Positions 56,415 to 64,000 of a DNA stretch of 64,000 bases are shown piece by piece (within the stretch, counting starts at the first letter, position 1; every line of letters starts with the position of its first letter). The stretch is from Desulfuromonadales bacterium (GTDB taxonomy: Bacteria > Desulfobacterota > Desulfuromonadia > Geobacterales > Pseudopelobacteraceae): positions 56,286 to 120,285 of the forward strand of contig DUZX01000006.1 in assembly GCA_013349325.1 (NCBI GenBank), read 5' to 3'. Under the pieces are notes generated by a model. That model was not told where the DNA came from. It did not search any database and saw nothing but the letters and a program-made list of their open reading frames with translations. Position numbers and translations under genes: made by a program.

Positions 56415-57149
56415 ATGGAATGGCTTTCGGATCCGCAGGTTTGGCTGGCACTGGTAACGCTGACAGCTCTGGAAATTGTGCTCGGAATCGACAACATCAT
56501 CTTTATCTCCATTCAGGCCGGTAAACTTCCGGCTCATCAGCGCGAAAAAGCCCGCCTGGTCGGCCTTGGCCTGGCGATGTTCATCCGCATTGCGCTGCTG
56601 ATGTCGCTGACCTGGCTGATGGGGCTGACCGCACCGCTCTTCACGGTAGTGGGTAACCAGATCTCCGGACGCGACCTGATCCTGCTCTCAGGCGGACTGT
56701 TTCTGCTCTGGAAAAGTACCATGGAGATACATGGCTGCCTGGAGGGGGAGCAGGAACATACCGTCAGTAGTGCCGGAACGACGTTTAATGCCGTCATTAT
56801 TCAGATCCTGCTGCTGGACATTGTCTTTTCACTCGACTCGATCATCACGGCGCTGGGCATGGCCAACCAGCTGGCCGTCATGGTAGCGGCGGTCATGATC
56901 GCGGTCGGCTTCATGATGTTTTTCTCCGGTGCAATCAGCGCTTTCGTTGAAAGTCATCCGACCATCAAGATGCTGGCGCTCAGTTTTCTGCTGCTGATCG
57001 GCGTCTCTCTGATCGGTGACGCCCTTGACATGCATATTCCCAAAGGATACATCTATTTCGCCATGGCATTTTCGGTACTTGTCGAAATGCTGAACCTGCG
57101 CTTGCGCAGGGGGACGCCCGTCAAGCTTCATCATCAGGAACCGCTGTGA
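56415..57149 (+). CDS. terC: TerC family membrane protein (probable manganese exporter)
   Basis: 244 residues, start at 56415 with SD CAGGAGG. About seven membrane helices; family motifs EIVLGIDNIIFISI near the start and LLDIVFSLDSIITALG in the second half carry the conserved acidic and polar residues. TerC proteins were named for tellurite resistance, but those behind yybP-ykoY riboswitches export Mn2+. The upstream Mn riboswitch supports that role here. Confidence 0.93.
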   Translation: MEWLSDPQVWLALVTLTALEIVLGIDNIIFISIQAGKLPAHQREKARLVGLGLAMFIRIALLMSLTWLMGLTAPLFTVVGNQISGRDLILLSGGLFLLWKSTMEIHGCLEGEQEHTVSSAGTTFNAVIIQILLLDIVFSLDSIITALGMANQLAVMVAAVMIAVGFMMFFSGAISAFVESHPTIKMLALSFLLLIGVSLIGDALDMHIPKGYIYFAMAFSVLVEMLNLRLRRGTPVKLHHQEPL

Positions 57150-57186
57150 ACGGCCAGAGTCTATTGGATCTTGTAGAAACGTCTTT

Positions 57187-57218
57187 ACCACAGAGTCACA
57201 GAGAATACAGAGATTTTT
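57187..57218. repeat. Dispersed repeat arm (same family as 24653-24807)
   Basis: ACCACAGAGTCACAGAGA followed by ATACAGAG and a T-run matches the arms of the palindromic element at 24653-24807. A single arm here. Confidence 0.6.
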
Positions 57219-57262
57219 GAAAATATCACCGCAAAAATAGTAACAGCAAACCGGAGGTACCC

Positions 57263-59947
57263 ATGTTTAAGAACAAACTTATTCTGATTCTGATCTGCTT
57301 TTCCATAGTGCTACCCTTTGCCACTTCGCTGATAAGCTTCTACACCGACTGGCTCTTTTTCGTGGAAACCGGTTTTGCAACGGTTTTTACGACCACGCTG
57401 TATGCCAAAACCGTCGCCGGCCTGTTGTTCGGTGTGCTGCTGTTTGCCATCATCCAGATCAATCTGGCGTACGCCAACCGCGCGACATTCCCCTACAGCA
57501 GCGTTTTCGTTGTGGGGGGAGCGACGTTGCGCTTCAACCGCGATGAACTGCTGCGGCTTATAAAACCATTGGGACTGCTGGCGTCAGCCGGACTGGCACT
57601 CCTGGCCGGCAATTGGGGGGCGCTGCGTTGGGAGGATCTGCTGCTCTTCAGCAACCGCGTGACTGTCGGTACGGCCGATCCGATCATGGGGGCCGATATC
57701 GGTTTTTACCTGTTCAGCCTCCCCTTCTGGGAGCTGCTGCATGGCTATCTCCGCTTCACGCTGCTGGCGACAGCCCTGCTGGCCGCTGCGGTCTATTTTG
57801 TACGCGGCGGCATCACTCTGACCGAGCGGGGTGCCATTCTCGATGCCAAAGTACGGCATCATCTGGCGCTTTTGGCCGGGCTCTTTGCTCTGACAATTGC
57901 CGCCGGATTTTATCTGGACAGCTTCCGGTTGCTGCTGTCCGGCTCGGGCAGTTTTTTCGGCGCCGGTTATTCCGATGTTCACGCGCGGCTGTTGACCTAC
58001 CGGATCCTGACGGTTCTGACACCTGTGGCCGGGCTGCTGCTGGCGTTCGGCATCTGGAAAGGGGCCTGGCGTCTGGCGCTGCTGCCGCTCTTTGCTGTAA
58101 TTGCCGTCAACGCCGTCGGCATCCGGGTCTATCCCGGCCTGCTGCAGAAATTCAAGGTGGCTCCCAATGAGCTGGCGCTTGAGACCCCCTACATCGAGAA
58201 CACCATCAAATTCACCCGCCTCGGCTACGATCTGGAAAAAATAGAGACGGTACCTTTCGACGTCGATCAGAAACTGACGTCAGCCGATATTGCCAATAAC
58301 GATGCCACCATCAAGAATATCCGCCTCTGGGACCACGCCCCGCTGCTGCGGACTTACAGCCAGCTACAGCAGATCAGGACCTATTACAAATTTTTCGATG
58401 TTGATAACGATCGCTACAAGGTCAACGGCCAGTACAGCCAGGTAATGCTCTCGCCGCGTGAACTCTCCTACGCCGATCTGCCCAGTAAAAACTGGATCAA
58501 TGAACGTCTGATCTTTACCCACGGTAACGGCATCACCTTCGGTCCGGTCAGCCGGATCAGCAAGGAGGGTCTGCCGGAATTTTTCGTCAAGGATATCCCA
58601 GCCGTCAGCCTGGCCGATATCAAGGTTACCCGGCCGGAGATCTACTACGGCGAACTTTCCAACGAGTATGTCGTCGTCAAGACCCGCGTGCCGGAGTTCA
58701 GCTATCCGACCGCAACCGGCAATATCAATACCACCTATACCGGCAGCGGCGGGGTGCCGGTCGATTCGATCTTCAAAAAGGCGCTCTTTGTGGCCCGCTT
58801 CAAGACCGAAAAAATCCTGCTTTCGTCCGATATCAGCGCTGAGAGCCGTGTGCTCTACAACCGTAATATCAACCAGCGCGTGAAGGCAATTGCCCCCTTC
58901 CTGCGCTTTGACGGCGATCCCTACATGGTCGTCGGCGCGGATGGACGCCTGTCGTGGGTCATTGATGCCTATACCTACTCGGATCGGCTCCCCTATTCAC
59001 GCCCCCTGGCGGGTGGAATCAACTACATGCGCAACTCGGTCAAGGCTACGGTTGACGCCTATAACGGCTCGGTCAATTTCTACGTCAGCGATCCGAACGA
59101 CATGCTGATCAAGGTTTATCAGCGCATGTTTCCAGGGCTCTTCAAACCGCTGGCGGCCATGCCGACTGACCTGCGTCAGCATATCCGCTATCCGCACCAG
59201 TTCCTGCAGTTGCAGGCCTCCCTATTTGCCGCCTACCATATGACCGACCCCAAGGTTTTCTACAACAAGGAGAACCTGTGGGAGATTCCGGCGCTGGGCG
59301 AAAAACCGATGGAGCCATACTATACGATCATGAAACTGCCGGGTGAAAAGGTAGAGGAGTACATCCTGCTGCTGCCGTTTACACCGTCCAAGCGTGACAA
59401 CCTGGCGGCCTGGCTGACGGCCCGCTGCGACGGCGATAACTACGGCAAGATCCGCGCCTACACCTTCCCGCGTGACCGGCTGATTTACGGCCCGAAACAG
59501 ATCGACGCCCGCATCAACCAGGATTCCTTCATCTCGCAACAGCTGACACTCTGGAACCAGCGCGGCTCCGAAGTTATTCGCGGCAGCATGCTGGTGATTC
59601 CGGTCGAGAAATCGCTGCTGTACGTCCAGCCGCTCTTTCTGGCTTCTGCTGACAAGGGGAGTCTGCCGGAGTTGAAGCGGGTAATCGTGGCATTCGGTGA
59701 TCAGGTCGTCATGGAGGAAAATCTGGAACTGGCGCTGCAGCGGCTGTTTGGCGGTAAAAAGACGACCGCTGCCGTTACCACTGTCAGCGCGGGAGCGGTC
59801 GATCCGAAAGCAACGCCAACGGCGCTGGCCAAAGAAGCCATGAGTATCTACGAGAAGGCCACCACCCTGCAGCGTCAGGGCAACTGGGCCGGTTACGGTG
59901 AAGAGCTGCGCAAGCTGGAGCAGGTGCTGAAGCGGCTGGCGCAGTGA
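57263..59947 (+). CDS. UPF0182 family large membrane protein
   Basis: 894 residues. About seven hydrophobic helices occupy the first ~280 residues, followed by a ~600-residue extracytoplasmic region (WDHAPLLRTYSQLQQIRTYY and PYSRPLAGGINYMRNSVKA are conserved UPF0182 segments). The last ~70 residues look like a helical, TPR-like tail. No biochemical function is established for the family. SD CCGGAGG before 57263. The downstream CopG-type gene begins 23 bases after the stop. Confidence 0.9.
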   Translation: MFKNKLILILICFSIVLPFATSLISFYTDWLFFVETGFATVFTTTLYAKTVAGLLFGVLLFAIIQINLAYANRATFPYSSVFVVGGATLRFNRDELLRLIKPLGLLASAGLALLAGNWGALRWEDLLLFSNRVTVGTADPIMGADIGFYLFSLPFWELLHGYLRFTLLATALLAAAVYFVRGGITLTERGAILDAKVRHHLALLAGLFALTIAAGFYLDSFRLLLSGSGSFFGAGYSDVHARLLTYRILTVLTPVAGLLLAFGIWKGAWRLALLPLFAVIAVNAVGIRVYPGLLQKFKVAPNELALETPYIENTIKFTRLGYDLEKIETVPFDVDQKLTSADIANNDATIKNIRLWDHAPLLRTYSQLQQIRTYYKFFDVDNDRYKVNGQYSQVMLSPRELSYADLPSKNWINERLIFTHGNGITFGPVSRISKEGLPEFFVKDIPAVSLADIKVTRPEIYYGELSNEYVVVKTRVPEFSYPTATGNINTTYTGSGGVPVDSIFKKALFVARFKTEKILLSSDISAESRVLYNRNINQRVKAIAPFLRFDGDPYMVVGADGRLSWVIDAYTYSDRLPYSRPLAGGINYMRNSVKATVDAYNGSVNFYVSDPNDMLIKVYQRMFPGLFKPLAAMPTDLRQHIRYPHQFLQLQASLFAAYHMTDPKVFYNKENLWEIPALGEKPMEPYYTIMKLPGEKVEEYILLLPFTPSKRDNLAAWLTARCDGDNYGKIRAYTFPRDRLIYGPKQIDARINQDSFISQQLTLWNQRGSEVIRGSMLVIPVEKSLLYVQPLFLASADKGSLPELKRVIVAFGDQVVMEENLELALQRLFGGKKTTAAVTTVSAGAVDPKATPTALAKEAMSIYEKATTLQRQGNWAGYGEELRKLEQVLKRLAQ

Positions 59948-59970
59948 AAGTAAAGAGTTGGAGGTATATC

Positions 59971-60249
59971 GTGACCGCCTTAAAAAAAGTTCCAAAATTT
60001 AAAACAGAGGATGATGAGCGGGATTTCTGGGCAACCCACGATGCAACGGATTCTCTGGACTTTTCGCAGGCCGAAGAAACGGTATTTCCCAACCTGAAAC
60101 CATCAACGAGGGCAATTTCTCTGCGTCTTCCGGTTTCGTTGATTGATCGCCTTAAAATGCTCGCCAATAAACAGGACGTTCCCTACCAATCCCTTTTGAA
60201 AGTTCTTCTGGCTGAAAAGGTTGATGAAGTACTGCATCACGCGAAATGA
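59971..60249 (+). CDS. CopG/BrnA-type antitoxin without its toxin
   Basis: 92 residues from the GTG at 59971 (SD GGAGG, 7 bases). DDERDFWATHDATDSLDF then SLRLPVSLIDRLKMLANKQD and VPYQSLLKVLLAEKV are the CopG-type ribbon-helix-helix antitoxin signature. The toxin gene of such pairs (BrnT or similar) normally lies immediately upstream; here the upstream gene is UPF0182, so this one is solitary. It may act as a regulator or be an orphaned antitoxin. Confidence 0.82.
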   Translation: MTALKKVPKFKTEDDERDFWATHDATDSLDFSQAEETVFPNLKPSTRAISLRLPVSLIDRLKMLANKQDVPYQSLLKVLLAEKVDEVLHHAK

Positions 60250-60250
60250 C

Positions 60251-60505
60251 ATGAACGACTACGACACGCTCGTCGAGTCCGTGAGTGCCATTGCCGAATA
60301 GATGCGGGGGCTGCAAGCAGTCGCCATGGCGCACTATACACCGGTGGTGGAAACCATTATCGCCACCCACTGCCACGATGTCAGGCAGATCGAACAGACT
60401 CTCGATGGTCTGCTTGATTTCTGCGGCTACGAACAAGTTCTTCTACTCTATCGACGACTCTGCCGCCATTACTTCGACATCGACCCCGCCGCCAGCAAGA
60501 GATGA
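60251..60505 (+). pseudogene. Amber-interrupted small gene, unknown function
   Basis: ATG at 60251 opens a frame that meets TAG at 60299-60301 (MNDYDTLVESVSAIAE then stop) and immediately continues in the same frame with ATG at 60302 to 60505. Together the halves would make an 83-residue protein with a helical, Cys/Tyr-rich end (CGYEQVLLLYRRLCRHYFD). A single CAG-to-TAG change explains the break. Overlapping starts after the stop could still allow the second half to be made. Confidence 0.55.
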
Positions 60506-60590
60506 AATCCGATGCTTGACATTTTCTCCATCATCCGTTAATGACCTAATATAAAAGTCATATGACCTATATTGTGATAAGGTTTAGCTC

Positions 60591-60920
60591 ATGCTCGAAT
60601 CAATATTCGGCTCCTTAAGTTGCGAACGGGCGCTCATCTTTCTTGCCGCCAGGGATGAAGGGTATGCTCGGGAGATAGCCTCCTTTTACGCCACTTCGCT
60701 CGCTCCGGTACAGAAACAACTCGACAAGCTGGAGGCCGGAGGTGTGCTTGTCAGCAAAACCATTGGCCGCACCAGGCTCTACCAGTTCAACCCCCGCTAT
60801 CCGCTACTTGCCGAATTGCGCGCTTTTCTGGACAAGTCACTTACCTTTTACGACCATGAGTTGCAAGACCGGCTCCTGCTGGTTCGACGGCGGCCTCGCC
60901 GCAGAGCGAAACCGCTGTGA
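60591..60920 (+). CDS. Winged-helix DNA-binding protein
   Basis: 109 residues with a winged-helix fold: ERALIFLAARDEGYAREIA, VQKQLDKLEAGGVLVSKTIG and TRLYQFNPRYPLLAEL (recognition helix and wing). Ends with an Arg-rich tail. Similar to the small MarR/ArsR-like regulators that precede nucleotidyltransferase genes. Overlaps the next gene by four bases, so the two are probably one functional unit. Confidence 0.82.
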   Translation: MLESIFGSLSCERALIFLAARDEGYAREIASFYATSLAPVQKQLDKLEAGGVLVSKTIGRTRLYQFNPRYPLLAELRAFLDKSLTFYDHELQDRLLLVRRRPRRRAKPL

Positions 60921-61480
60921 CGTCGCTTGCCGGGTTTTCCATTGGCGAACTCGCCGCTTATGTCGCCGACCACCTTCACCAAAAAGGAATCGATGTCGTG
61001 CTGGTGGGTGGCGCCTGCATCTGCATCTATTCGGAAAATGCCTACAGCTCGTTCGATCTGGATTTTATTGCCACCGGCATGGCGGGACGCCAGAGCATCC
61101 GGCAGGCGCTAGCAGAAATCGGCTTTACGGAAGAACAGCGGTATTTCAAGCATCAGGAAACTGAGTACTTCGTCGAATTTCCCTCTGGTCCTCTGGCCAT
61201 CGGGGATGAGCCGCCCGGTGAAATTGCCTCGCGTACCTACCTGACAGGCGTGCTGCGGCTTCTATCGCCCACCGATAGCGTCAAGGACCGTTTGGCCGCC
61301 TACTTTCACTGGAAGGATCGGCAAAGCCTCGAACAAGCGGTACTGGTTGCCGAAGGCCATCCCGTGGACATTGCCGAGGTGCGGCGCTGGTCGGTGAAGG
61401 AAGGCTTTACGGCGGAGTTCGAAGCAATTCGGGAGAGACTTGCGCAATCAAGCAGGTCTCGAAGCCTGGGGAAAAAGTAG
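60917..61480 (+). CDS. Nucleotidyltransferase-like protein paired with winged-helix protein
   Basis: 187 residues, GTG start overlapping the previous stop (GTGA). The core reads VVLVGGACICIYSENAYSSF then DLDFIATG, a GG-x...-S/x-D-x-D arrangement as in AbiEii/MNT-like nucleotidyltransferases, with PTDSVKDRLAAYFHWKDRQ later. Function in nature unknown. A pair of winged-helix plus nucleotidyltransferase resembles abortive-infection or toxin-antitoxin modules (AbiE-like) but is not identical. C-terminus basic. Confidence 0.78.
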   Translation: MTSLAGFSIGELAAYVADHLHQKGIDVVLVGGACICIYSENAYSSFDLDFIATGMAGRQSIRQALAEIGFTEEQRYFKHQETEYFVEFPSGPLAIGDEPPGEIASRTYLTGVLRLLSPTDSVKDRLAAYFHWKDRQSLEQAVLVAEGHPVDIAEVRRWSVKEGFTAEFEAIRERLAQSSRSRSLGKK

Positions 61481-61487
61481 TGAACCG

Positions 61488-61817
61488 GTGACAAATTGTA
61501 ACCGGTTGAAACTTCCTGCCGCCAGGGAAGAGAAAGCTGACTGGATAATCATATATCGGACACGTCACAGAGGACAGGGAGTGGCTGCCTGGGGGACTTT
61601 TGCTGGGCATGATGATGAAGAGTACATATATACCTTGTTCAAAACGGCCGGTAACCTTGCATCCGAATCACAAGAATGGAATGGTGATACTCTGCTTGTT
61701 CAGATAGAAAGTTTTGAATCTGATGTGAGAAACAAGCCAGTTGCAAATGTCGGCAGAACATCGCCCTATCCTCGTATACTGCCGCTACGTGATGTTTTGA
61801 GGGCAAAGTATCCATAG
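61488..61817 (+). CDS. Small hypothetical protein
   Basis: 109 residues if started at the GTG at 61488; an in-frame TTG at 61440 lies inside the previous gene. No strong SD. Sequence is charged with aromatic patches (DEEYIYTLFKTAGNLASESQ) and no known motif. Length, codon-like composition and stop placement just before the next gene support a real coding frame, but with caution. Confidence 0.45.
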   Translation: MTNCNRLKLPAAREEKADWIIIYRTRHRGQGVAAWGTFAGHDDEEYIYTLFKTAGNLASESQEWNGDTLLVQIESFESDVRNKPVANVGRTSPYPRILPLRDVLRAKYP

Positions 61818-61853
61818 ATCGACACAGAATGCGAAAACTCGAAAGGACAAACC

Positions 61854-62192
61854 ATGGAAAAAAGCCTCTCGCAGATGGCGGTAATGAATATTGAAAAAGG
61901 TGAAGAGATCCTTGATGGATATGCGACGGCAAAGATTCCGCAGGTAGGCATCTACAAAATTCTGGTGAAGAAAAAAGTGGATGGAACTATCGAGTGGGCG
62001 CATTTTGTCGAGCGCGATTCCGGATTGAAGGAGAAGGTTATTCGCGGTGACGTGAAATCCATAGACGAGTTGAACATTGTGCTTGAGACCATCAACAGAA
62101 ACTTGCTCAAGGTTTTTGGCGTTGCCATGCAGGCTGCCGAATACGAAGTCCGAACACTGGATGGCAAAAAAGTCTCTGATACAGTTCACTGA
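61854..62192 (+). CDS. Hypothetical soluble protein
   Basis: 112 residues, ATG with SD AAAGGA. Basic and hydrophobic residues alternate in the centre (KIPQVGIYKILVKKKVDGTI). No signal or membrane helix, no known family recognised. Lies 33 bases before the pyrophosphatase gene on the same strand, so it may share its transcript. Confidence 0.7.
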   Translation: MEKSLSQMAVMNIEKGEEILDGYATAKIPQVGIYKILVKKKVDGTIEWAHFVERDSGLKEKVIRGDVKSIDELNIVLETINRNLLKVFGVAMQAAEYEVRTLDGKKVSDTVH

Positions 62193-62225
62193 TACTCCCA
62201 TCAGCCCACATATACCGGAGGTTTC

Positions 62226-63875
62226 ATGAGTACAACCACCTACGTTATCGGACATCGCAACCCGGATACCGATTCGATCGCTTCGGCTATAGGCTACGCC
62301 GCACTCAAGCAGCAGCTTGGCTTTACGCATGTTGTAGCCGCCATGGCCGGCACACCCAACCCGCAGACGCGCTATATCCTGGATCGTCTGCAGATTGCCG
62401 ATCCGCTTTTTCTGGCGGATGTCCACCCCAAGGTACGCGACACCATCAGCCGCCGCTCGGTAACGGTCAGTCGCGACTCCTCGGCGTACGAGGCGTTGGA
62501 GCTGTTCAACAGCAGCGGTGTGCGGGTGCTGCCGGTGATCGATGCGGTTGGACGTCCCAGCGGGATACTTTCGCTGCGGCGCATCTCGGAGAGTTATCTG
62601 CTTCCCAGCCAGGAAAAGCTGCGCCAGGTCATCACCAGCCTCCCCAGTCTGGCCCGCACGCTGGGGGGAAGCTATCTCTGCGGCGGTGACGCTTCCACGG
62701 ACCTGATGACGCTGAGTCTTTTTATCGGCGCCATGTTGGAGGAGTCATTTCTGGGTCGCATTGACAGCTTCCCGGTTGATGATCTGCTGATCATGACCGG
62801 CAACCGTCGTACGATCCAGCAGGCGGCCATTGAACGCGGAGTGCGGCTGCTGGTGATTACCGGAGGGCATGATCTGGAAGAGGGTCTGCTGGATCTGGCC
62901 CGAGAGAAAAAAGTTACGGTTTTATTGACACCGCACGACACCGCAACCGCCGCCTGGCTGGCGCGTCTCTCCACGCCGGTGGCTGCTCTGCTGGAGCCGA
63001 AATTTGCCAGTATCGGTGTTGGTGAATCTCTGGCGGGATTGCGGCAGAAACTGCTGTCGGCCAACGAGCCGGCGGTGCTGGCGCTGGAGGAGGATGGCCG
63101 GTTGGCCGGTGTGGCCACCAAATCATCCTTGCTGACGGCGCTCCCCTATCGGCTGATTCTGGTCGATCACAATGAGCTGGGACAGGCGGTTCCGGGAGCG
63201 GAGCAGCTCGAAATTGATGAAGTGATCGACCACCACAAACTGGGAAACAGCCACTCGCAACTGCCGATCACCTTTATCACCGCGCCGGTCGGCAGCACCT
63301 GTACGCTGGTGGCGGGGCGCTATCGTGAATGCGGGCTCCAGCCGGATCGGCAGATTGCCGCGCTGCTGCTGGCGGGCATTCTCTCGGACACCGTCATCCT
63401 CAAGTCACCCACGACAACTGAAGTTGACCGGCAGACGGTCGTCTGGCTGGAAACGATCTCCGGCCAGGCCGCAGCAGATTTTGGCCGCGATATCTTTGCC
63501 GCCTGCAGCTCGCTAAAGAATTATGGTTCTGTCGAGCGGGTCGTAAGCGCCGATTTCAAGCTCTTTACGCATGCTGCACATCAGATCGGGGTCGGGCAGG
63601 TTGAAGTGGTCGGGTTTGATGAATTTTACCGTATGAAGGAGGATCTGCTGGCTGCTCTGGCAGAAGTCAAGCGGCGCGACGGGCTGTTTATCGCCGGGTT
63701 GATGGTAACCGATATCACCACCGAAACGACGCTCTTTCTCGTGGAGGGGCATACCCGTATCGCGCACGTCATGGAGTATCCGCAGCTTGAGCCACACCTG
63801 TATGAGCTGAAGAACGTCATGTCGCGCAAAAAGCAGATGGTGCCGCACCTGCTGAAGATCCTGGCCAAAGTATAA
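62226..63875 (+). CDS. Manganese-dependent inorganic pyrophosphatase with CBS and DRTGG domains
   Basis: 549 residues. Family II pyrophosphatase: DHH domain start GHRNPDTDSIASA (His10, Asp14, Asp16 as metal ligands), then a regulatory insert with two CBS domains around a DRTGG domain (about 70-300), then VDHNELGQ, EVIDHHKLGNSH (DHH) and the DHHA2 C-terminal domain. CBS-containing members are inhibited by AMP/ADP and activated by ATP or diadenosine polyphosphates. Hydrolyses PPi from biosynthesis. SD GGAGG. Confidence 0.93.
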   Translation: MSTTTYVIGHRNPDTDSIASAIGYAALKQQLGFTHVVAAMAGTPNPQTRYILDRLQIADPLFLADVHPKVRDTISRRSVTVSRDSSAYEALELFNSSGVRVLPVIDAVGRPSGILSLRRISESYLLPSQEKLRQVITSLPSLARTLGGSYLCGGDASTDLMTLSLFIGAMLEESFLGRIDSFPVDDLLIMTGNRRTIQQAAIERGVRLLVITGGHDLEEGLLDLAREKKVTVLLTPHDTATAAWLARLSTPVAALLEPKFASIGVGESLAGLRQKLLSANEPAVLALEEDGRLAGVATKSSLLTALPYRLILVDHNELGQAVPGAEQLEIDEVIDHHKLGNSHSQLPITFITAPVGSTCTLVAGRYRECGLQPDRQIAALLLAGILSDTVILKSPTTTEVDRQTVVWLETISGQAAADFGRDIFAACSSLKNYGSVERVVSADFKLFTHAAHQIGVGQVEVVGFDEFYRMKEDLLAALAEVKRRDGLFIAGLMVTDITTETTLFLVEGHTRIAHVMEYPQLEPHLYELKNVMSRKKQMVPHLLKILAKV

Positions 63876-63910
63876 CGTAGTACCATGGAACATTTATTAT
63901 TTCGGAAAGT

Positions 63911-64000
63911 TTCCCCCTCCCCTTGCGGGAGGGGGGCAGGGGGTGGGGGAAGCTGCAACGGAGTACTTTCATGGCAACCTCCCCCCCACCCTAACCCTCC
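63911..64000. repeat. GC-rich intergenic hairpins at window end
   Basis: CCCCCTCCC-N5-GGGAGGGGG (about 63913-63936), followed by a second C-rich block (CTCCCCCCCACCCTAACC) that runs out of the window. Probably a dispersed intergenic repeat, possibly also a terminator for the pyrophosphatase gene, though no T-run follows. Confidence 0.5.

Noticed and set aside
60299..60301. TAG as a pyrrolysine codon
   Set aside because: No pyl genes are visible and the following ATG makes simple mutation with reinitiation more likely.

Overview
The window reads like a chromosome segment of a Geobacter/Pelobacter-type member of the Desulfuromonadia. This is inferred from gene content: futalosine-pathway menaquinone genes (mqnB, mqnD), many chemotaxis and NtrC-type signalling genes, a cytosolic [NiFe] hydrogenase, HisZ next to PurA, a UPF0182 giant membrane protein, and intergenic repeats of kinds I associate with that group. 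Coding density is high, with many start/stop overlaps and good Shine-Dalgarno sites.

Layout. 1-2854: end of a branched-chain amino acid ABC transporter operon (livH partial, livM, livG, livF). 2855-3568: gene-poor scar holding an HsdM C-terminal remnant and a TPP riboswitch with terminator that faces no thiamine gene. 3569-6996: PilZ protein, BioD-like/DRTGG ATPase, FlbD, MotA, MotB. 7007-10152 (minus): SAM-I riboswitch, metX, a TtcA-type tRNA thiolase and a methyltransferase-like protein in one operon. 10281-15515: lipoprotein, secreted propeller-like protein, hisZ, purA. 15617-19230: Cache histidine kinase, NtrC-type regulator and an iron-sulfur flavoprotein, all overlapping. 19303-36646: mostly housekeeping genes (phospholipase C-like protein, uracil-DNA glycosylase, YhaM-like nuclease, HtpX, RsmB, Rpe, GGDEF regulator, transglutaminase, M16 peptidase, HIT, PhnA, Dtd, MqnD, EngB, FolE2, tRNA-Glu, glycosyltransferase, MqnB) ending in a VapBC-type pair.

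36925-46560 (minus) is the most interesting part. An MCP is paired with a lone periplasmic binding protein. Upstream of it lies a compact eight-gene operon joining cheW, two related cysteine-bearing small proteins, the small and large subunits of a [NiFe] hydrogenase, a 2[4Fe-4S] ferredoxin, a hydrogenase maturation protease and a membrane-free MCP. I read it as a candidate hydrogenase-coupled chemosensory system.

46800-52850 is an accessory island. It starts with a cobalamin riboswitch cut off from any target by REP-like repeats. A REP-associated transposase (RAYT) follows, apparently split by cargo (YecR-like lipoprotein, HepT/MntA toxin-antitoxin). Then come a DUF4143 ATPase, a second YecR copy, a RelE/RelB pair, a WYL regulator and a small lipoprotein. 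Three of the island's genes share the same repeated leader.

53123-57149 returns to core genes (yggS, maf, glcD-like oxidase, Mn riboswitch with terC). 57263-63875 holds UPF0182, a small accessory patch (solitary CopG-type antitoxin, amber-split gene, winged-helix plus nucleotidyltransferase pair, two unknowns) and a CBS/DHH manganese pyrophosphatase. The window ends in a GC-rich intergenic repeat.
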